A stretch of DNA of 64,000 nucleotides from an uncultured Acetatifactor sp. (GCA_910585015.1 CAJUCT010000026.1:4828-68827), one strand, 5' to 3'. Counted from the first letter of the stretch, positions 1 through 9,079 are shown. The notes: a model not told the origin generated them from the sequence alone. Translations and numbers: made by a program.

Positions 1-910
1 TCTTCTCCTCCATGGCTCCCATATCCCACCACATGCTGCCCGGCTTAAGGCCCGTCACCGGGACATCCGCCGCTTCCGTGAAATCAAGCACCAGGCAGGG
101 AACCCCATAGCTGCGCAGATACTGGCTCAGCCCCGGATAAGACGGCGGTTTTCGCGCCGCTGCCTCCTCCGTCTGCCCATCCTCCGGCGCCTCCAGCCCG
201 ACATCTTCCTGATCCTGTCCCCCCAATATCCGCCACTGTGTCACCAGCCCGTATTCCTCATCGATCCATTCCTGAAGCTCCTCCATGCCCCTGGGCTCGT
301 AATCCAGATAAAAATCTATGCCTCTGGCCCGGCGCGCCAACTTGGGCAGCCAGGTGGACATGCCCGGATCATAGCCCAGCACCAGAATCTGGGAAAGCTG
401 CCGCCAGCCTTCCACATTGTCCAGCAGGGTCTGCAGCTGCTCAGGCCCGCCGTATTGATCATAGACCGGAATCCGCCACACCCGCAGCCATTCTCCGGTC
501 ATCTGACGCCTTTGCAGATAGCCCTGAAAACTCCTGTCCCAGACCTGGTAATCCGGAAAATATCTGTGCAGTTCCCGGAGACTTACCTTCCCCTCGGCGG
601 CACCCCACTCTCGCTGTAACGCAGCGGCTTCGCTATTTCCGTCCCGTCTGCCCTCCTCTACGCAGCGCTCTTTGATCTTGTCCCATATCACACCGCACAC
701 ATGAGAGGGCTGTTCCCACGCCTCCAGATAAGCCTCCAACAGCGTCACCCGGCTCAGACACATCTGCCCCAGCTGCAGGCGCTCCACCGCCACCGGCTCC
801 CTTTTTCCCTTATTTCCTTTTTTTACCATAAGATATACCATATGTTCCATGCCATAATCTATGTGGTAATCTTCGAAAATATACGCTTTAAATACCGCTG
901 TTGTCCGCAA
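1..910 (-). CDS. Unnamed conserved-type protein, C-terminus beyond the window
   Basis: The reading frame stays open from the left edge to position 910, giving at least 303 residues. I do not recognise the family. I place the start at TTG 908-910, because a GGAGGAG ribosome binding site sits just upstream and the residues that follow (MRTTAVFKAYIFEDYHIDYG) look like real protein. In-frame ATGs at 848-850, 839-841 and 827-829 are weaker alternatives. The gene overlaps the end of dusB by 23 bases, which suggests translational coupling. The protein is soluble, rich in Trp, Arg and Glu, and shows no signal peptide or membrane segment. No catalytic motif is visible. Confidence 0.75.
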   Translation of the reverse strand, partial: MRTTAVFKAYIFEDYHIDYGMEHMVYLMVKKGNKGKREPVAVERLQLGQMCLSRVTLLEAYLEAWEQPSHVCGVIWDKIKERCVEEGRRDGNSEAAALQREWGAAEGKVSLRELHRYFPDYQVWDRSFQGYLQRRQMTGEWLRVWRIPVYDQYGGPEQLQTLLDNVEGWRQLSQILVLGYDPGMSTWLPKLARRARGIDFYLDYEPRGMEELQEWIDEEYGLVTQWRILGGQDQEDVGLEAPEDGQTEEAAARKPPSYPGLSQYLRSYGVPCLVLDFTEAADVPVTGLKPGSMWWDMGAMEEK

Positions 911-1868
911 AAATCTCCTCCAGCCCGGCCACCAGTTCCTCCATAGTCTCCATGGTGTTGATGGTCTGGCGAAAACGGGCGGAATGGGGATAGCCCGCCG
1001 TGTACCAGGCCAGATGCTTGCGCATCTCCCGCACCGCCGTATATTCCCCTTTGTATGCCAGCTGCAGCGCCGCATGCCGCCGCACCAGTTCCTTTACCTC
1101 CCTGGACCCCGGTCGGGGAGGGATCGCCCCCGTATCCAGATACTGTGTCACCTCCCGGAATATCCAGGGATTACCCTGGGCCGCCCTGCCGATCATGACC
1201 CCGTCGCAGCCCGTGTGCTTCAGCAGCGCCTGCGCCGACCTGGCATCTGTCACGTCCCCGTTGCCTATCACCGGGATCTTCACCGCGTCCTTCACCGCCG
1301 CGATGATATCCCAGTCCGCCCTGCCGCTGTAGTACTGCTGCCTGGTGCGGCCATGCACCGCCACCGCCGCCACGCCGCAGCCCTCCGCAATCCGGGCAAT
1401 TTCCACCGCATTCACATGTTCCTCGTCAAAGCCCTTGCGGATCTTCACGGTCACAGGCTTTCGGATAGCTTTCACCAGCTTAGTCAGAATCTCCGCCGCC
1501 AGCTTTGGGTTCTTCATCAGGGCCGAACCCTCTCCGTTGTTTACCACCTTCGGCACCGGACAGCCCATATTCAAATCCAGTACGGCGAAGGGCCTCTCCT
1601 CGATTTGCTTTGCCATCTCGCTGATGATATCCGGATCCGATCCGAAAAGCTGCAGGGACACCGGCATTTCCTCCGGATGAATTTCCAGGAGCTGCTCAGT
1701 ATTTTTATTCCCATAATAGATGGCCTTGGCGCTGACCATCTCCATGCAGATCAGCCCCGCTCCCTGCTCCTTGCACAATATGCGAAATGGCAGGTCTGTC
1801 ACACCTGCCATGGGAGCCAAAATTACATTGTTATCCAGGGTCACATCCCCTATCTGTAATGCACTCAT
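888..1868 (-). CDS. dusB: tRNA-dihydrouridine synthase DusB
   Basis: This FMN-dependent enzyme reduces uridines in tRNA to dihydrouridine. The 326-residue protein has the usual family length. It opens its TIM barrel with ILAPMAGVTDLPFRIL, carries the active-site segment NMGCPVPKVVNNGEGSAL with the catalytic Cys, then the FMN/tRNA-contact segments VTVKIRKGF and AVHGRTRQQYYSGRADW, and the phosphate-binding IGNGDV. Its start overlaps the coaX stop by 4 bases, so the two genes are probably co-transcribed and coupled. Confidence 0.95.
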   Translation of the reverse strand: MSALQIGDVTLDNNVILAPMAGVTDLPFRILCKEQGAGLICMEMVSAKAIYYGNKNTEQLLEIHPEEMPVSLQLFGSDPDIISEMAKQIEERPFAVLDLNMGCPVPKVVNNGEGSALMKNPKLAAEILTKLVKAIRKPVTVKIRKGFDEEHVNAVEIARIAEGCGVAAVAVHGRTRQQYYSGRADWDIIAAVKDAVKIPVIGNGDVTDARSAQALLKHTGCDGVMIGRAAQGNPWIFREVTQYLDTGAIPPRPGSREVKELVRRHAALQLAYKGEYTAVREMRKHLAWYTAGYPHSARFRQTINTMETMEELVAGLEEIFADNSGI

Positions 1869-2641
1869 GCTTTTCCTCTGTTTTTCTGATAAACGATCCG
1901 CAGACCGTCCAGGGTCAGGAAGGGATCGTAACAGTCAATGGCATCCGTCTCCTCCGCAATCAGCCTTCCCAGACCGCCGGTGGCAACTACCTTCATATCC
2001 GGAATACCGGTCTCTTCCTTCACCTTGTTGATAATGTACTCTGTCTGACCGATCTGCCCATACACAAGTCCCGCCTGCATACTGCTGATGGTCTCCTGGG
2101 CCAGGATGGACTTGGGTTTTTTGATCTCTATATTGGGGAGCTTTGCCGTCTCCTTCCACAGAGCTTCCGAACTGATGCGGATACCGGGAGCCGTGATACC
2201 CGCCGCAAAATGCCCCTGTACAGTCACATAGTCATAGGTGGTGGCCGTGTTAAAGTCAATAACCAGAACCGGTCCTCCATATCTCTCATAAGCTGCCACC
2301 GCGTCCACAATCCTGTCCGCGCCGATGGCTCTGGGATCCTCCGTGACGATCTTGATTCCCGTCTTGATTCCCGGTCCCACGATCAACACCTGGTTGGTCA
2401 CATAGCGGGTGATTCCTCCCAGCAGGGAATGCATTACGTCCGGCACCACGCTGGCCACCGCCATACCCTCAATGTTCTGGGCCTTGACCCCTCTGGCCGC
2501 CAGCATCTGGGTCATCATCACACCATATTCATCGGAAGTCCTAAGTGTCTTGGTGGTCATGCGGAAAGTGGCTTTCATCTCCCGTTCTCCATAAATGCCA
2601 CAGGTTATGTTGGTGTTGCCCACATCTACTACTAAGATCAT
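1865..2641 (-). CDS. coaX: Type III pantothenate kinase
   Basis: CoaX phosphorylates pantothenate in the first step of coenzyme A synthesis. The 258-residue protein begins with the ATP-binding VDVGNTNITCGIYGE, has the pantothenate-site IGADRIVDAVAA, and the second phosphate-binding motif VIDFNTATTYDYV. In most family members this last motif reads DFGTATT; here Gly is replaced by Asn. The gene is followed by dusB with a 4-base overlap. Type III enzymes are not feedback-inhibited by CoA, which is family knowledge and not read from this sequence. Confidence 0.93.
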   Translation of the reverse strand: MILVVDVGNTNITCGIYGEREMKATFRMTTKTLRTSDEYGVMMTQMLAARGVKAQNIEGMAVASVVPDVMHSLLGGITRYVTNQVLIVGPGIKTGIKIVTEDPRAIGADRIVDAVAAYERYGGPVLVIDFNTATTYDYVTVQGHFAAGITAPGIRISSEALWKETAKLPNIEIKKPKSILAQETISSMQAGLVYGQIGQTEYIINKVKEETGIPDMKVVATGGLGRLIAEETDAIDCYDPFLTLDGLRIVYQKNRGKA

Positions 2642-2695
2642 GCTACGCCTCCCATCTGCCCACCGCCGCAGGCATTATAATCTGTTTTCGTACCG

Positions 2696-3043
2696 CTACT
2701 CCTCTAACATCTCTGACAAGTCTTCCTTGAGGACAAAAACCCTGTAATACAAGCTTAATGATTCCAACAACTCCTGCCGCTTCCTGCGGATCTCAGACAC
2801 CAGCAAGCCGCTGCTGATCTCGTCATAATAGATATCATCGTCATCCGCATTCGTCTCCAGAGATACGGAGCCGTCCGGTTCAAACACAACAGTAAACACG
2901 CCTCCTACCTCCTCGGTGAACAGCACACAGATGATATGCAATTCCTCCTGGATGGACTCCGGAATCCCTTTGAATGCCTGATTAAAATAATATTTCTGCT
3001 CATAAGCGTTGGCGCCGCAGAGCACCACCCGTTCCTGTTCCAT
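2696..3043 (-). CDS. Conserved small acidic protein, possibly DUF6145-like
   Basis: This is a 115-residue cytoplasmic protein without membrane segments. It starts MEQERVVLCGANAYEQKYYF and has an acidic run around residues 66-75 (NADDDDIYYDE) before a helical C-terminus. The start is supported by GAAAGGAAAATA directly ahead of the ATG. It resembles a family of unknown function widespread in Lachnospiraceae that I recall as DUF6145, but I cannot verify that name here. It lies 54 bases upstream of coaX on the same strand, so it may lead the coaX-dusB operon. Confidence 0.7.
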   Translation of the reverse strand: MEQERVVLCGANAYEQKYYFNQAFKGIPESIQEELHIICVLFTEEVGGVFTVVFEPDGSVSLETNADDDDIYYDEISSGLLVSEIRRKRQELLESLSLYYRVFVLKEDLSEMLEE

Positions 3044-3060
3044 TATTTTCCTTTCTCATG

Positions 3061-3135
3061 TATCCCCAAAACCGCACGTCCCAATTTTCCGGATCATGTA
3101 TCCCCAAAACCGCGCGTCCCAATTTCCCGGATCAT
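3061..3135. repeat. Two tandem copies of a 38-bp unit
   Basis: Copy one is 3061-3098 and copy two 3099-3135. Each starts TATCCCCAAAACCGC and ends CCGGATCAT, with three base differences between copies. They lie between birA and the 115-aa gene, just upstream of that gene's ribosome binding site. Confidence 0.8.
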
Positions 3136-3254
3136 CATACTCGGCCATGCTCCTGCTTTATCGCAGGCCATATCTCATTGCTCTCTATCTGCCGCGCCGT
3201 ACATACTTACCTCATTCTCACATAACACAGGCTCACCTGCGGCCCATGCCTTTG

Positions 3255-4232
3255 TCACACATATCCGTAAATACCTCTGACCGACACTTCCCCGGCAAAA
3301 ATGTTCTGTATGCCCCCTTCAATACCCTCCACCAGAAGCTCTCCCCCGGCGTTGATCCCTCTGGCGATGCCTTCCCACTCTCCCTTGGGATCCAGCACCC
3401 GCACCCGGCGATCCCGGTTCACCAGCATCCCGTTATAACTCTCCAGAAGAGGCGTCAGATCTCCTGCCGCCACAAAAGCATCATAATCCCGCTCAAAGTC
3501 TTCCATCACATATTGCAGCAGCGCCCCCTTGGAGACAGCCTGTCCATAAACTTCCTCCACGGCTATGGCATGTTCCCGAATCCCCTCCGGGAAATCCTGG
3601 GAAACCACATTGATCCCCACACCGCAGACCACATAGTGGATATATTCCCTCTCCACACTCATCTCGGTCAAAATGCCGCAGACTTTTTTGCCTTCCAGCA
3701 GCACGTCATTGGGCCATTTGATGCTTGGCTCCAAGCCTGTGAGCCTGTGAATGGCACAGGCCACACTGTGGGCCATGACCAGCGTCAGCATAGATGCCTG
3801 GTCCGGCGCAAAATCGGGCCGCAGCAATATGGTAAAATAAATATTCGCCCCCGGCGGCGACTGCCAGCTTCTGCCTCGCCTGCCTCTTCCGGCGGTCTGC
3901 TCGTCCGCCACAAACAACGCGCCGTGGGGAGCGTCTTCCTCTCCCGCCTGCTTGGCCAGCAGGTTGGTGGAGCCTGTAATCCGGTAAAAATGCAGTTCTG
4001 ACCCGGCCCAGACCGTGCGGATGCGGCTGCGCAGTTCGCTCTCTCCGTAGACCTCCGCCTTCACCAGCTTGTACCCTCGGTTCTGCACCGCCTCAATCTC
4101 ATAGCCCTCTTTTTTCAACTGTCCCACTGCCTTCCAGACAGCCGAGCGTGTCACCCCAAAGCGTCTGCACAGTTCCTGCCCGGAAATGTAATCATCACTC
4201 TCCCGAAGCAACGCCAATATCTCTGCCTTCAT
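3255..4232 (-). CDS. birA: Biotin-protein ligase / biotin operon repressor
   Basis: The enzyme activates biotin to biotinyl-AMP and attaches it to a lysine of carboxylase carrier domains. The 325-residue protein has an N-terminal winged helix-turn-helix (LCRRFGVTRSAVWKAVGQLK, about residues 20-40), so it is the bifunctional repressor type. The catalytic domain shows the adenylate-binding TAGRGRRGRSW, SIKWPNDVLLEGKKVCGIL and VCGVGINV motifs. A C-terminal SH3-like domain follows. The start codon abuts the argF stop with no gap. Confidence 0.93.
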   Translation of the reverse strand: MKAEILALLRESDDYISGQELCRRFGVTRSAVWKAVGQLKKEGYEIEAVQNRGYKLVKAEVYGESELRSRIRTVWAGSELHFYRITGSTNLLAKQAGEEDAPHGALFVADEQTAGRGRRGRSWQSPPGANIYFTILLRPDFAPDQASMLTLVMAHSVACAIHRLTGLEPSIKWPNDVLLEGKKVCGILTEMSVEREYIHYVVCGVGINVVSQDFPEGIREHAIAVEEVYGQAVSKGALLQYVMEDFERDYDAFVAAGDLTPLLESYNGMLVNRDRRVRVLDPKGEWEGIARGINAGGELLVEGIEGGIQNIFAGEVSVRGIYGYV

Positions 4233-5231
4233 CTATCTCTCGCTCCAGCCCAAAGTAGCAGCCATCACGGCCTTGATGGTATGCATGCGGTTTTCGGCCT
4301 CCTGGAACACCAGAGACTGCTCTGAGGAAAACACCTCGTCCGTCACCTCCATCTCAGTGATGCCGAATTTTTCCCCCACCTCTGCGCCGATCTTGGTTTT
4401 CAGATCGTGGAAGGCAGGCAGACAATGCATAAAGATAGCCTGATTTCCCGCATTCTCCATAACTTTTTTATTTACCTGATAATCCTTCAGATCCGCAATG
4501 CGCTCTGCCCAGATCTCGTCAGGCTCACCCATGGATACCCACACATCGGTACAGACCACATCCGCCCCCTTCGTGCCGGCCTCCACATCCTGAGTCAGTG
4601 TGACGCTGCCGCCGCTTATTGCCGCAAGTTCCTCACACTGCTTCACCAGTTCCCCGTCCGGAAAATACTTTGCGCTGGTACAAGCCGTAAAATGCATCCC
4701 CAGCTTGGCACAGAGCACCATCAGGGAATTGCCCGTATTGTACCGGGCATCCCCCATATAAGTAAGCTTAATCCCCTTCAGATACCCGAAATGTTCCCGA
4801 ATAGTCAGCGCATCCGCCAGCATCTGCGTGGGATGGAACTCATTGGTCAGGCCATTCCACACAGGCACCTTGGAATACTTGGCCAATTCCTCCACAATCT
4901 CCTGCCCATATCCCCTATATTCAATGCCCTCAAACATACCGGACAAAACCCTCGCCGTATCCGCAATACTCTCCTTCTTGCCGATCTGTGACCCGCTGGG
5001 ATCCAGATAGGTGGTTCCCATCCCCAGGTCGTGGGCCGCCACCTCAAAAGCGCACCGGGTTCTGGTGCTGGTCTTCTCAAAGATGAGAGCCACATTCTTC
5101 CCCCTCAAAGTATCCACGGGCACACCCTGCTTCTTCTTCTCCTTAAGTTCCGCCGCCAGATCCAGCAGATACAAAATCTCCTCCGCGCTGTAATCCAACA
5201 ACTTTAAAAAATCCCGTCCCTTTAAATTCAT
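4233..5231 (-). CDS. argF: Ornithine carbamoyltransferase
   Basis: The enzyme makes citrulline from ornithine and carbamoyl phosphate in arginine synthesis, or runs in reverse in the arginine deiminase pathway. The 332-residue product shows the carbamoyl-phosphate site STRTRCAFEVA, the NGLTNEFHPTQMLAD segment and the HCLPAFHD motif with the active-site Cys. I start at ATG 5229-5231, because GAGGGAAAG precedes it; a GTG six codons upstream would be too close to any ribosome binding site. No other arg gene is nearby, so biosynthetic versus catabolic use (argF or arcB) is open. Confidence 0.92.
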   Translation of the reverse strand: MNLKGRDFLKLLDYSAEEILYLLDLAAELKEKKKQGVPVDTLRGKNVALIFEKTSTRTRCAFEVAAHDLGMGTTYLDPSGSQIGKKESIADTARVLSGMFEGIEYRGYGQEIVEELAKYSKVPVWNGLTNEFHPTQMLADALTIREHFGYLKGIKLTYMGDARYNTGNSLMVLCAKLGMHFTACTSAKYFPDGELVKQCEELAAISGGSVTLTQDVEAGTKGADVVCTDVWVSMGEPDEIWAERIADLKDYQVNKKVMENAGNQAIFMHCLPAFHDLKTKIGAEVGEKFGITEMEVTDEVFSSEQSLVFQEAENRMHTIKAVMAATLGWSER

Positions 5232-5298
5232 CTTTCCCTCTTTCCGCACATAAAGGCCAGCTGCATGCCCTTATCTCTCAAAATAAGTATTTAGTACT

Positions 5299-5327
5299 AC
5301 TATACTGCATTTCACGCCATTTTTCAA
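5299..5327 (-). promoter_or_regulatory. Promoter for argF-birA
   Basis: On the minus strand TTGAAA (5322-5327) and TATAGT (5299-5304) are 17 bases apart, about 70 bases ahead of the argF ATG. Confidence 0.6.
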
Positions 5328-5343
5328 GAGGGGGAATCACACC

Positions 5344-5374
5344 CAAAAAGAAGCAGGCCCAACTCGGACCTGCT
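5344..5374 (-). terminator. Rho-independent terminator of the NfeD-SPFH pair
   Basis: AGCAGG and CCTGCT arms form a short GC-rich stem with a TCTTTTTGG tail on the minus strand, 30 bases after the SPFH stop. Confidence 0.7.
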
Positions 5375-5403
5375 CCCCATCCCCAAACGGAAACAATATT
5401 CTC

Positions 5404-6339
5404 TTACGCCTGCGGCTTCTGGCTGGCCGTCTTGAACGCTGTGGCCATACTCGCAATGCCCTGCAGTTCCGAAGGCAGCAAAATTGTTGTTGCCTGACCG
5501 TCCGCCACCTTCTCGAAAGCCTCCAGACTCTTGATCTTCAACACAGCCTCGTCGGCTCCCGCTTCCTTCAGCAGCCGGATACCCTCTGCGTTAGCCTGCT
5601 GCACCTTCAGAATCGCCTCCGCTTCACCTTCTGCCTCACGGATCATCTTCTCCTTCTGGGCCTCCGCACGCAGAATCGCGGACTGCTTATCAGCCTCCGC
5701 GCGCAGGATTGCAGACTCCTTGGCGCCCTCGGCCTCCAGAATCTTGGCCTTCTTCTCGCCTTCTGCGCGGGTGACGGACTCACGCCTCTCACGCTCCGCC
5801 TTCATCTGCTTCTCCATGGCATTCTGAATCTCCGCAGGAGGAATGATATTCTTAAGTTCCACACGGTTTACCTTGATGCCCCAGGGATCCGTAGCGATGT
5901 CCAGAGCCGCGCGCATCTTGGTATTGATGGTCTCACGGCTGGTCAGTGTCTGGTCCAACTCCAGGTCGCCGATAATGTTACGCAGGGTGGTAGCCGTCAG
6001 ATTCTCAATAGCCATCATGGGATTCTCCACGCCATAGGTAAACAGCTTGGGATCCGTGATCTGATAGAACACCACCGTGTCGATCCTCATGGTTACATTA
6101 TCCTTGGTGATCACGGGCTGAGGCGGGAAATCAGCCACCTGCTCCTTCAGATTCACTCTTCTGGCCACCCGATCCAGAAACGGGGTTTTGATATGAAAAC
6201 CCACTGACCAGGTTCCCTGATACGCGCCCAGACGCTCCATTACATACGCCTGTGCCTGGGGCACGATCTTAACGCAGGATACAAAGATACATAAAATCAA
6301 TACTACTAACGCGATTAAAACATAAGCTAAAACTGGCAT
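5404..6339 (-). CDS. SPFH/band-7 family membrane protein (stomatin-like)
   Basis: Flotillin/stomatin-like proteins sit on the inner membrane face and organise membrane microdomains. The 311-residue product has one N-terminal membrane helix (VLAYVLIALVVLILCIFVS). The band-7 domain follows from about residue 27, with VVPF-like core segments such as DNVTMRIDTVVFYQI. An Ala/Glu/Arg-rich coiled coil (about residues 185-245, repeated ILRAEA units) comes next. The start is M at 6337-6339 behind AGAAGGAGGAAGAGGAA. It lies 19 bases after an NfeD-type gene, the classic partner. Confidence 0.92.
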   Translation of the reverse strand: MPVLAYVLIALVVLILCIFVSCVKIVPQAQAYVMERLGAYQGTWSVGFHIKTPFLDRVARRVNLKEQVADFPPQPVITKDNVTMRIDTVVFYQITDPKLFTYGVENPMMAIENLTATTLRNIIGDLELDQTLTSRETINTKMRAALDIATDPWGIKVNRVELKNIIPPAEIQNAMEKQMKAERERRESVTRAEGEKKAKILEAEGAKESAILRAEADKQSAILRAEAQKEKMIREAEGEAEAILKVQQANAEGIRLLKEAGADEAVLKIKSLEAFEKVADGQATTILLPSELQGIASMATAFKTASQKPQA

Positions 6340-6358
6340 TTCCTCTTCCTCCTTCTGC

Positions 6359-6847
6359 CTACTTGGCCTCCGTCGCAGCGGCGGTCTGTGCATTGTTCTG
6401 TAACAGCTGCTCACAGGATATATCCCGGACAATCAACTTGACACCGCTGATGGCCACTACAACTGTCACCGCTCCCACTGCAATTTTTGCCTGATCTTCT
6501 GCGCTTCTGGCGCTCCATTCCTGACCACCCACCGTTACCTGCCCTATTCCCTGCAGATTGTCAATCTCACTGATCACGATGGCCTGACGTCCCACCATGC
6601 TCTCCACATTGGTCTTCACACGGTCCTTGTTAAAATATTTGACAGCAATGGGCCTGGTAAAGAAAAGCAACACCAAGGACACCACGATAAAGATTATCGC
6701 CTGCAGCCAGATCGGCGCGCCTACCACCGCCGCGAAGATGGCAACTAAGGCTCCGCCCGCGAACCATATGGTCGTCAGGCCCATGGTGGCCACTTCAATA
6801 CCGATGCAGATAATCAGCAGAACCAACCAGAAAATCACCTCTTGCAT
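6359..6847 (-). CDS. NfeD-like membrane protein
   Basis: The 162-residue protein has three to four membrane helices in the first ~80 residues (VIFWLVLLIICIGIEVATMG and following). A C-terminal OB-fold-like domain follows (GRQAIVISEIDNLQGIGQV to about residue 147). Such short NfeD proteins pair with SPFH proteins and probably modulate their membrane assembly. I choose ATG 6845-6847 with AAAGGAGAG upstream; a GTG two codons earlier is too close to that site. Downstream partner: the SPFH gene. Confidence 0.88.
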   Translation of the reverse strand: MQEVIFWLVLLIICIGIEVATMGLTTIWFAGGALVAIFAAVVGAPIWLQAIIFIVVSLVLLFFTRPIAVKYFNKDRVKTNVESMVGRQAIVISEIDNLQGIGQVTVGGQEWSARSAEDQAKIAVGAVTVVVAISGVKLIVRDISCEQLLQNNAQTAAATEAK

Positions 6848-6940
6848 ATGCACTCTCCTTTACTGCTTTTTCCTCCCCTTATTTCTGAGGTTACTAATAA
6901 TATACTACACTCCCGTCTGCTTCGCAATCCCTTTATGTGG

Positions 6941-7013
6941 AAAAAATGCTGCTCCGCATCCGTGAAAAAAGCACGATGAACGAATCCATCGTGCTTTCGA
7001 AGCAGCATTTTTT
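6941..7013. terminator. Nested bidirectional terminator
   Basis: The inner stem AGCACGATG (6970-6978) / CATCGTGCT (6987-6995) is flanked by A and T runs that suit both strands. An outer pair, AAAAAATGCTGCT (6941-6953) and its complement (7001-7013), can also form. It ends the SleB-type gene on the minus strand. Confidence 0.8.
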
Positions 7014-8088
7014 AATAAAATACATGGTTGCCGATTACCAGTCCGTCACGGCCGTTGTTTCGACGGAAGTGTGTCAAATCACCCACATTGGATACACCGG
7101 AAAGCGCCTCCTGGGCAGCCAAGATACAACTCTCCTTGATCTTACCGGACTCATACACCCTGTTTACCTTGCCGCTCTGTGCCGGCGTAAACTGACCGGA
7201 CGCATAGATGACGCCGTGGATAGTATTGGGGTACGCGCCGCTCCTTACACGGTTCATGACCACTGCTCCCACTGCCAGCTGGCCTTCGTAACTTTCGCCG
7301 CCGGCCTCACACTGAATCAGCGCCGCCAACAGCAGCGTGGTATCCGCATCGGTGGTATATTCGCCGTAATTCTTGTGGCGCTTCGCCTCCTTTTCGGCCT
7401 CCTCCCGCTCCTTGATGGCTTCCATGGTCTCACCATAGTCTATCTTGAAATCAATGGTGATATACTCAGAGGACACATAGCCGTCCTCCCCTTCAAAGTT
7501 GATACATGCCCATCCTTCCTCGTCGGTGTTCATGACCTCCACTATCTCGTCCTTGGCCAGAACCCCGTAAATGCCCGCATCCTTGTCGGGCTCTGTGCGG
7601 ACCTTCAGTTTCTCCGCATCGACGGTTGCCGTGGTGATACCCACGTCCGCAGCCAACTCCATGGCCTCCTCGTCGAACAGCAGATACTCGTCCTTGGCCC
7701 AACCGATCAGGTCGCCGGACTGAAGCTTTGTCCAGCCGTCTGCCCGCTCCAGAATGGTGCCTCCGCAGTCCTTGTATATCATACCTACTTTTTCCGCATC
7801 TTCGCTGGCATCCGCCCTGACATTCAGGGCGCTCTTCACATTGGCCATCACCAATGTGCATTGTTCCTCTTCCTGCGCCGCTTTCAGGTCGAGGTTTTTC
7901 TGAGTAGTGCTGATCAACTCTTCCGCATTCCCTGTATTGGAATCCAGCAGGGCCGCCATGCCTCCGCTCAATGAATTCAGGTAATCTGAATTGTCGCCAG
8001 CTTCTACGGTCATGCCTGCATTGCCCGCCAGCGCGCCAATCAGCAGCACTCCGGCCAGGACGGCAGACAGCCTTTTGCCTTTTGCCAT
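7012..8088 (-). CDS. Secreted SH3-domain cell wall hydrolase, SleB/CwlJ type
   Basis: The 358-residue protein has a signal peptide (KRLSAVLAGVLLIGALAGNAG). Two bacterial SH3-like regions follow at roughly residues 85-135 and 150-205, then a Lys/Glu-rich linker. The C-terminal Hydrolase_2 domain runs from about residue 245 (LLLAALIQCEAGGESYEGQL, AVGAVVMNRVRSG, ending GNHVFY). This family includes spore-cortex lytic enzymes, with Glu in the QCEAGGE segment the likely catalytic residue. The start at 8088 is behind GGAGGTAAAGGAA. It may act in germination or in general wall turnover. Confidence 0.88.
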   Translation of the reverse strand: MAKGKRLSAVLAGVLLIGALAGNAGMTVEAGDNSDYLNSLSGGMAALLDSNTGNAEELISTTQKNLDLKAAQEEEQCTLVMANVKSALNVRADASEDAEKVGMIYKDCGGTILERADGWTKLQSGDLIGWAKDEYLLFDEEAMELAADVGITTATVDAEKLKVRTEPDKDAGIYGVLAKDEIVEVMNTDEEGWACINFEGEDGYVSSEYITIDFKIDYGETMEAIKEREEAEKEAKRHKNYGEYTTDADTTLLLAALIQCEAGGESYEGQLAVGAVVMNRVRSGAYPNTIHGVIYASGQFTPAQSGKVNRVYESGKIKESCILAAQEALSGVSNVGDLTHFRRNNGRDGLVIGNHVFY

Positions 8089-8140
8089 TTCCTTTACCTC
8101 CAACAAATTTTGTAATAATATTTCCCGTTTCTTAACTAAA

Positions 8141-8169
8141 TTATTACAATATTGTTAATTTTGTTACAA
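8141..8169 (-). promoter_or_regulatory. Promoter for the cell wall hydrolase
   Basis: TTGTAA (8164-8169) and TAATAA (8141-8146) on the minus strand with a 17-base spacer, about 50 bases before the start codon. Confidence 0.45.
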
Positions 8170-8247
8170 GGCAAATATAGCAGAGTCTGGCGTTTTTGTC
8201 AACCCCCCATTCACAGACCGCCCAAATCCCGGCAAAACCGGTACCTC

Positions 8248-9054
8248 TTATAAGCTTCTGGATTTCTCTATGCAAGCCTCCATGGCGTCCATCACCGCCG
8301 CCCGCAGCCCCTTTTCTTCCAACACTTTCACCGCCTGGATCGTGGTGCCGCCGGGGGAGCAGACCATATCTTTCAGTTCTCCGGGATGTCTGCCGGTCTC
8401 CAGCATCAGTTTTGCGCTGCCCAGCACGGCTTGGGCAGCAAAGGTATAGGCTTGTTCTCTGGCCATACCCGCCGCCACCGCAGCGTCAGCCATGGCCTCC
8501 AGAAACAGGAACACATAGGCGGGGGAACTGCCGCTGACACCCACCACCGCGTCCATCAGATGCTCCGGCACCGTCTCTGCCACACCGAAACTGCGCAGCA
8601 GTGCCAGAACTTCCTCCGTCTCCTCCGGGCTCACCAGTTCGCCTGCACACACACCGGTGCAGCCCTCCAGCACCAGCGCCGGAGTATTGGGCATACAGCG
8701 CACGATCTTTCTCTCCCCGCCAAACAGTCCGGCAATCTCCTGCAGTGTCTTACCCGCCGCAATGCTCACGATCAGGGTCCGGGAAGGTACGGTATCCCGA
8801 ATCTCCCGGATCACCTCCGGGAAAAACTGGGGCTTTACCGCCAGAAACAGAATGTCTGCCTGCGCCGCTGTCTCCACATTAGAGGAGTAAGTGGTGATAC
8901 CGTACTGCTCCGCCACCCGCCTGCAGGTGGCCGCCGTGCGGGCGGAACCGATGATGTTCTCCGGGCGGGCCGCCCCCTTTTGCAGCATGCCGCCAATCAT
9001 TGCCGCTGCCATATTGCCCAGACCGATAAAACCAATCTTTTTGCTTGTCTCCAT
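8248..9054 (-). CDS. proC: Pyrroline-5-carboxylate reductase
   Basis: ProC catalyses the last step of proline synthesis, reducing pyrroline-5-carboxylate with NAD(P)H. The 268-residue product matches the normal length. It begins with the Rossmann motif IGFIGLGNMAAAMIGG, and has RCMPNTPALV and VGVSGSSPAYVFLFLEAM in the middle. The C-terminal helical signature DMVCSPGGTTIQAV contains the conserved substrate-site residues. The start is ATG 9052-9054, with AAAGGA about 12 bases upstream; a TTG two codons before is an alternative. Confidence 0.93.
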   Translation of the reverse strand: METSKKIGFIGLGNMAAAMIGGMLQKGAARPENIIGSARTAATCRRVAEQYGITTYSSNVETAAQADILFLAVKPQFFPEVIREIRDTVPSRTLIVSIAAGKTLQEIAGLFGGERKIVRCMPNTPALVLEGCTGVCAGELVSPEETEEVLALLRSFGVAETVPEHLMDAVVGVSGSSPAYVFLFLEAMADAAVAAGMAREQAYTFAAQAVLGSAKLMLETGRHPGELKDMVCSPGGTTIQAVKVLEEKGLRAAVMDAMEACIEKSRSL

Positions 9055-9079
9055 ATTCAATCTTGTCCTTTCTGTTTTA

